This document shows, one piece after another, positions 14,698 to 17,784 of a stretch of DNA of 17,784 nt. The first letter of the stretch is position 1. Each line of letters begins with the position of its first letter. The notes below the pieces were generated by a model, which saw only the letters and a list, made by a program, of their open reading frames with translations, made no database searches and was not told the DNA's origin. Made by a program: the position numbers and the translations under genes. The DNA comes from JAFGLP01 sp050014895 (GTDB lineage: Bacteria; Chloroflexota; Dehalococcoidia; GIF9; UBA5629), in assembly GCA_050014895.1 (NCBI GenBank), contig JBEKCL010000051.1, positions 1 through 17,784 of the forward strand, written 5' to 3'.

Positions 14698-15984
14698 TTA
14701 AGCGGCCAGGACTGCCTCGTGTCTTATTTTTTCAGCGTCCGATGCATAGTCTTTTGCGCCCATAATATAGCAGAGGGCGCCGATAACACCGACGGCACAG
14801 CAGATGTACATGGCATTGGTCAGGCCTGTTCCTCCTCCACCCCATGCGTCAGAGACGGCGCCGATCACATACGGGCCCCAGGCTCCACCCAATACGTATT
14901 GTGCTACCAGGCCGAGGCTGGTGGAAATACCCCTGTGCGCCACCGGCACGATATCCAGGTAAACAGTGGCAAAGGCCGGGATGGCTATCGAAACACAAAT
15001 GCTATAAACAAAGGCGCATATAAGGCCGATAGTGTTCAATTTCAGGAAAATAGCGACAGTAATAAGTACTGCGCCTACTATATTGGCGATGCCTGCCAGG
15101 TACATACGACCTTTGGGGTCCTTCTTGTACCAGCGGTCTGCCAGGAACCCTCCCAGCGGATAGCCGATGATCGCGACCAGGCCCATGTAACCCACCAGCA
15201 TACCTGCCTGACCCGCATCGTAGTTGAGTACACGCGTGATCAGGGCCGGCGTCCAGATTAAAAATGTAGTAGACATGAAAACAGTCAGCCCCAGCGCCGG
15301 GTAAAGCCACCTGACCGTCCGCAGTTTAAGCACGGTCGCTAATGCAGTTCCCAAATTGCGGTTAGTGCCGCCTGCCCCGGCGGTATCGGTTGTTTTATAG
15401 TCCTTCATGAAGAAGGCCAGGATGGCAAGTAATACACCGGGTATGGCGAAATAGAAGAAGGGCGTGCGCCAGCCGTACTTGGCGGCGACAACACCACCCA
15501 CCATCACGCCGATCGCGGCGCCAATCGGGATAGCCATATTGAATATGCCCATGGCCTTGCCCCTGCTCTCCGGGGAATAGGAAGCGCTGATCATGGCGTT
15601 GCCTCCCGGCACAAACCCTGCTTCACCCACGCCTACCAAAGCCCGGGATATTAAAAGGCCGCTAAAATTCGGCGACAGGCCGGTGACAAAGGTGAAGACG
15701 CTCCAGAATAGCGCCATGATGCCCAGGGCCTTCTTTCTGCTCCAGCGGTCGACCAGATAAGCTATGAAAATAGAAAATATTGGTACAGCCAGCAAAAATA
15801 CTGTTGAAGCCAGCCCGCACTGGGCATCCGTCAACCCCAGGTCCACCTTCATCAGCTGCAGCACTGCTGAGAACACCTGCCTGTCCATATAATTGACGAT
15901 GAACAGCAGCGTGCAGACGATCATGATAAAGTGGGCGTTCCACCCCCCTGTGTGGTATTGCTTTTTATCGCCATCTTGAGACAT
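14698..15984 (-). CDS. MFS transporter, Spinster/ACS-like
   Basis: The 428-aa product has about 12 hydrophobic segments of the major facilitator superfamily. The first span ends in VNYMDRQVFSAVL, followed by LGLTDAQCGL and YLVDRWSRKK (motif A, D79-R80), a pattern shared with Spinster-like and anion:cation symporter-type transporters. GEAGFVPGGNAMISASY near span 4 is also typical. It most likely imports a small organic anion with a proton; the neighbours suggest an N-acyl amino acid, dipeptide or related compound, but this is inference. I chose ATG 15984 because AAGGAGG sits 8 nt upstream; a further in-frame ATG at 16056 lies upstream of the promoter and has no such site. It ends in a strong terminator and is divergent from the M20 peptidase. 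Confidence 0.88.
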   Translation of the reverse strand: MSQDGDKKQYHTGGWNAHFIMIVCTLLFIVNYMDRQVFSAVLQLMKVDLGLTDAQCGLASTVFLLAVPIFSIFIAYLVDRWSRKKALGIMALFWSVFTFVTGLSPNFSGLLISRALVGVGEAGFVPGGNAMISASYSPESRGKAMGIFNMAIPIGAAIGVMVGGVVAAKYGWRTPFFYFAIPGVLLAILAFFMKDYKTTDTAGAGGTNRNLGTALATVLKLRTVRWLYPALGLTVFMSTTFLIWTPALITRVLNYDAGQAGMLVGYMGLVAIIGYPLGGFLADRWYKKDPKGRMYLAGIANIVGAVLITVAIFLKLNTIGLICAFVYSICVSIAIPAFATVYLDIVPVAHRGISTSLGLVAQYVLGGAWGPYVIGAVSDAWGGGGTGLTNAMYICCAVGVIGALCYIMGAKDYASDAEKIRHEAVLAA

Positions 15985-16012
15985 TAAGCCATCCTCCTTA
16001 TTTAAACCTCTA

Positions 16013-16024
16013 CCAAACGTTTGG
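16013..16024. promoter_or_regulatory. LacI/PurR-like operator palindrome
   Basis: CCAAACGTTTGG is a perfect 12-bp palindrome with the central AAACGTTT core common in LacI/GalR/PurR-family operators. It lies just after the -10 box of the transporter promoter, over the likely transcription start, and about 27 nt upstream of the -35 candidate of the divergent peptidase gene. A repressor here could control both genes. No LacI-family gene is in the window. Confidence 0.55.
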
Positions 16025-16027
16025 CGT

Positions 16028-16056
16028 ACTATACTATATTGAGTCAATGGTTGCAA
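16028..16056 (-). promoter_or_regulatory. Promoter of the MFS transporter gene
   Basis: TTGCAA (16051-16056, 4/6) and TATAGT (16028-16033, 5/6) are separated by 17 nt on the minus strand. The operator-like palindrome starts 3 nt downstream of the -10. Confidence 0.5.
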
Positions 16057-16077
16057 TAGGGAACATTGTGATAAAAT
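16051..16077 (+). promoter_or_regulatory. Possible promoter of the M20 peptidase gene
   Basis: TAAAAT (16072-16077) is preceded by TGA, an extended -10 form. TTGCAA (16051-16056), itself a palindrome shared with the divergent promoter, lies 15 nt upstream, a short spacing. This is moderate to weak evidence. Confidence 0.35.
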
Positions 16078-16109
16078 GGCGCCACCCGGTTTAGGAGGAG
16101 GTCAGCCAT

Positions 16110-17573
16110 ATGCAGTTGCTGGTAATCATAATTTCCGTTCTGTTAATCGCAATCCTGGCGCTTGTAGCGATAGTAATCGTCAGAACCGTAACCTTCAAAT
16201 CAAAACAGGTAACGGTCAAGGAAAAGATAGACTATTCAATTAATGCAGCCGAAGCAGCCGGACGGCTGGGAGAGGCCGTCCGCTTCAAAACCATATCCAA
16301 CCCGGACAGGTCGGTTATGGACTATTCTGCATTCCGTGGCCTGCACGAGTTCCTGGAAAAATCTTATCCCCTGGTACATACAAAGCTGGAGAAAAAGGTC
16401 ATTAATGGACATGGACTTTTGTTCACCTGGAAGGGCAGCGACACCGGTAAAAAGCCGATCCTGCTGATGGCACACCAGGATGTAGTGCCCGCTTCGAATG
16501 AGAACTGGAAATACCCGCCTTTCTCGGGCGCCATCGAGGAAGGCTATATATGGGGACGGGGCACGATGGACGATAAGGGCAGTCTGCTGGCTATCCTGGA
16601 AGCTCTTGAGTTTCTGCTGAAAGCTGGCTATCAGCCCTCCCGCTCCATTTACCTTGCCAGCGGTTTCGACGAGGAGGTCGGAGGGCACGAGGGCGCAGGC
16701 AAGATAGCAGAATACTTGAAAGGACAGGGAGCACAATTCGAATATATACTCGATGAGGGGATGCTGATAACCAAGGGGACAACCCCGGGCATAGCCGGTT
16801 GGACCGCCCTGGTCGGTATAGCTGAAAAAGGCTTCCTATCACTGGAACTGAGCACCGAGCAGAAGGGCGGCCATTCCGCAGCGCCGCCCCCGCAAACCAC
16901 AGTAGGCATCCTGGCTGCTGCAATCGTAAAGCTGCAGGACAATCCATTCCCCATCAGGATGACAGAAGCGGCATCCGGTTTGTTCAAATACCTTGGGCCA
17001 GAGATGGGTATGCCGATGAAAATGTTCTTCGCTAATATGTGGCTTTTCGGGTCGCTGATTAAAAAACGCATGTCCGCTACTGCACAAACAGCTGCATCTT
17101 TTCGCACGACTACGGCCCCGACCATGTTCAGCGGCAGCCCGCAGGATAACGTGCTTCCGATGCATGCTATGGCCGTCATCAATTTCCGCATTTTGCAGGG
17201 AGACACGATCCAAAGCCTGACCGACCAGGTAACACGCCTGATCGCTGACCCGCGTGTAAAAATCACACCGCTCAACAATGATGTTTTCGAACCTTCGCGT
17301 GTTGCATCAACTGATAGCCCCTCATTTGACATCGTCAACCGCACCATCCGGGAAGTAATGGGTGACGCACTGGTCACGACCACCCTGGTACAGGGCAAGA
17401 CCGATACCGTTTATTACATCGACATGGCTGAATGTTGTTACCGCTTCCTGCCCCAAAGGCTGCCGGCCATGGAAATACCTTCACTCCACGGCTTCAACGA
17501 GCGCATTTCCGTGGACAATTACACTGAGATGATCAACTTTTACATCAGGCTGTTGCATAATTCATGTGATTGA
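16110..17573 (+). CDS. Membrane-anchored M20 peptidase, carboxypeptidase S/PM20D1-like
   Basis: A zinc peptidase or deacylase of 487 aa. Residues 3-25 form one N-terminal membrane span without a cleavage site, so the catalytic domain is probably held at the outer membrane face. Metal and catalytic residues are clear: H122 and D124 in MAHQDVVP, D154 in GRGTMDDKG, E188-E189 in FDEEVGG, D215 in ILDEG, and H460 in LHGFNER. The lid domain contains KGGHSAAPP. The length and N-terminal span fit the carboxypeptidase S/PM20D1 branch, whose members cut dipeptides with C-terminal residues or hydrolyse N-fatty-acyl amino acids. GGAGGAGGT lies 7 nt before the ATG. It is divergent from the MFS transporter with a shared operator-like palindrome, so it may release what the transporter takes up. 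An amino-acid permease follows on the other strand. Confidence 0.9.
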   Translation: MQLLVIIISVLLIAILALVAIVIVRTVTFKSKQVTVKEKIDYSINAAEAAGRLGEAVRFKTISNPDRSVMDYSAFRGLHEFLEKSYPLVHTKLEKKVINGHGLLFTWKGSDTGKKPILLMAHQDVVPASNENWKYPPFSGAIEEGYIWGRGTMDDKGSLLAILEALEFLLKAGYQPSRSIYLASGFDEEVGGHEGAGKIAEYLKGQGAQFEYILDEGMLITKGTTPGIAGWTALVGIAEKGFLSLELSTEQKGGHSAAPPPQTTVGILAAAIVKLQDNPFPIRMTEAASGLFKYLGPEMGMPMKMFFANMWLFGSLIKKRMSATAQTAASFRTTTAPTMFSGSPQDNVLPMHAMAVINFRILQGDTIQSLTDQVTRLIADPRVKITPLNNDVFEPSRVASTDSPSFDIVNRTIREVMGDALVTTTLVQGKTDTVYYIDMAECCYRFLPQRLPAMEIPSLHGFNERISVDNYTEMINFYIRLLHNSCD

Positions 17574-17677
17574 ATTGTATAAATGACCTGATATTGCTTA
17601 TCATCAATGGTACCGGCAAGGCAATAGCGTGGATGCCTAACACCTAAAAACCGGGCTGATAAAAAGGAAAAACTGAC

Positions 17678-17784
17678 TTATTTAGAGGCGCCGCCCTCAT
17701 CTTCCAATTTAGTATGTTTAGCTTTATACCGCCGGTACAGGAAGTACACTATTAATCCTATGGCAACCCAACTGAACCCAACAA
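17678..17784 (-). CDS. C-terminal end of a probable APC-family amino-acid permease, cut by window
   Basis: Only the last 35 codons are visible, ending in TAA at 17678-17680. The hydrophobic WVAIGLIVYFLYRR followed by a charged tail rich in Lys and Glu is a common ending of APC-superfamily amino-acid permeases, whose last span is followed by a short cytoplasmic tail. Other multi-span transporters could end this way, so the family is a guess. It converges on the M20 peptidase, 104 nt apart, and fits the amino-acid theme. Confidence 0.55.
   Translation of the reverse strand, partial: VGFSWVAIGLIVYFLYRRYKAKHTKLEDEGGASK

Noticed and set aside
15985..16056. 24-residue N-terminal extension of the MFS transporter
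   Set aside because: It runs through the promoter and operator-like palindrome; the later ATG has a strong AAGGAGG site.
1..17784. CRISPR arrays, tRNA or rRNA genes, transposases, phage genes and attachment sites
   Set aside because: I saw no spaced repeat arrays, no RNA gene signatures and no mobile-element proteins on either strand.

Overview
The window looks like part of a bacterial chromosome with mid-range GC, compact gene spacing and good Shine-Dalgarno sequences. It has no rRNA, tRNA, CRISPR array, insertion sequence or phage gene that I can see. The gene mix suggests an anaerobe that lives on amino acids or peptides: rubrerythrin, carbamate kinase, ornithine aminotransferase, D-aminoacylase, an M20 peptidase and an amino-acid permease tail. 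My tentative guess, from the general look of the proteins and not from a database search, is a Chloroflexota (Dehalococcoidia- or Anaerolineae-like) bacterium.

Left part (1-5821): the end of a lipoprotein efflux adaptor (HlyD/MacA-like) runs tail to tail into 2,3-bisphosphoglycerate-dependent phosphoglycerate mutase. After a promoter and a possible 32-residue ORF comes a full-length glutamine-dependent NAD+ synthetase. This converges on a marC-rubrerythrin operon, where the rubrerythrin carries a rubredoxin-type metal site at each end. The marC promoter overlaps a 7-bp dyad.

Middle part (5822-9319), the most unusual: a membrane protein with two TrkA-type Rossmann domains and a C-terminal ryanodine-receptor (RyR) domain converges, with 5 bp between stop codons, on a receptor-like protein made of a cytoplasmic TIR domain, one membrane span and an exposed concanavalin-like domain. 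The TIR gene has its own good promoter. TIR domains often act on NAD+, the Rossmann domains look NAD-binding, and RyR is known from cyclic-ADP-ribose-linked channels in animals. This pair is therefore my best candidate for an undescribed signalling or defence system. A functional link is inference.

Right part (9320-17784): an amino-acid salvage region. On the minus strand, D-aminoacylase, a 37-codon ORF and a divergent Asp/Glu racemase-like gene form one unit. Ornithine aminotransferase and carbamate kinase form another, with a dyad over the -35 box. A Spinster-like MFS transporter with a strong terminator is divergent from a membrane-anchored M20 peptidase of the carboxypeptidase S/PM20D1 type. 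Their shared intergenic region carries a perfect LacI/PurR-like palindrome. The end of an APC-type amino-acid permease lies at the right edge; the stretch 17574-17677 before it holds nothing I recognise. Together these genes would import and deacylate N-acyl or D-amino acids, then channel amino acids to glutamate semialdehyde and ATP.
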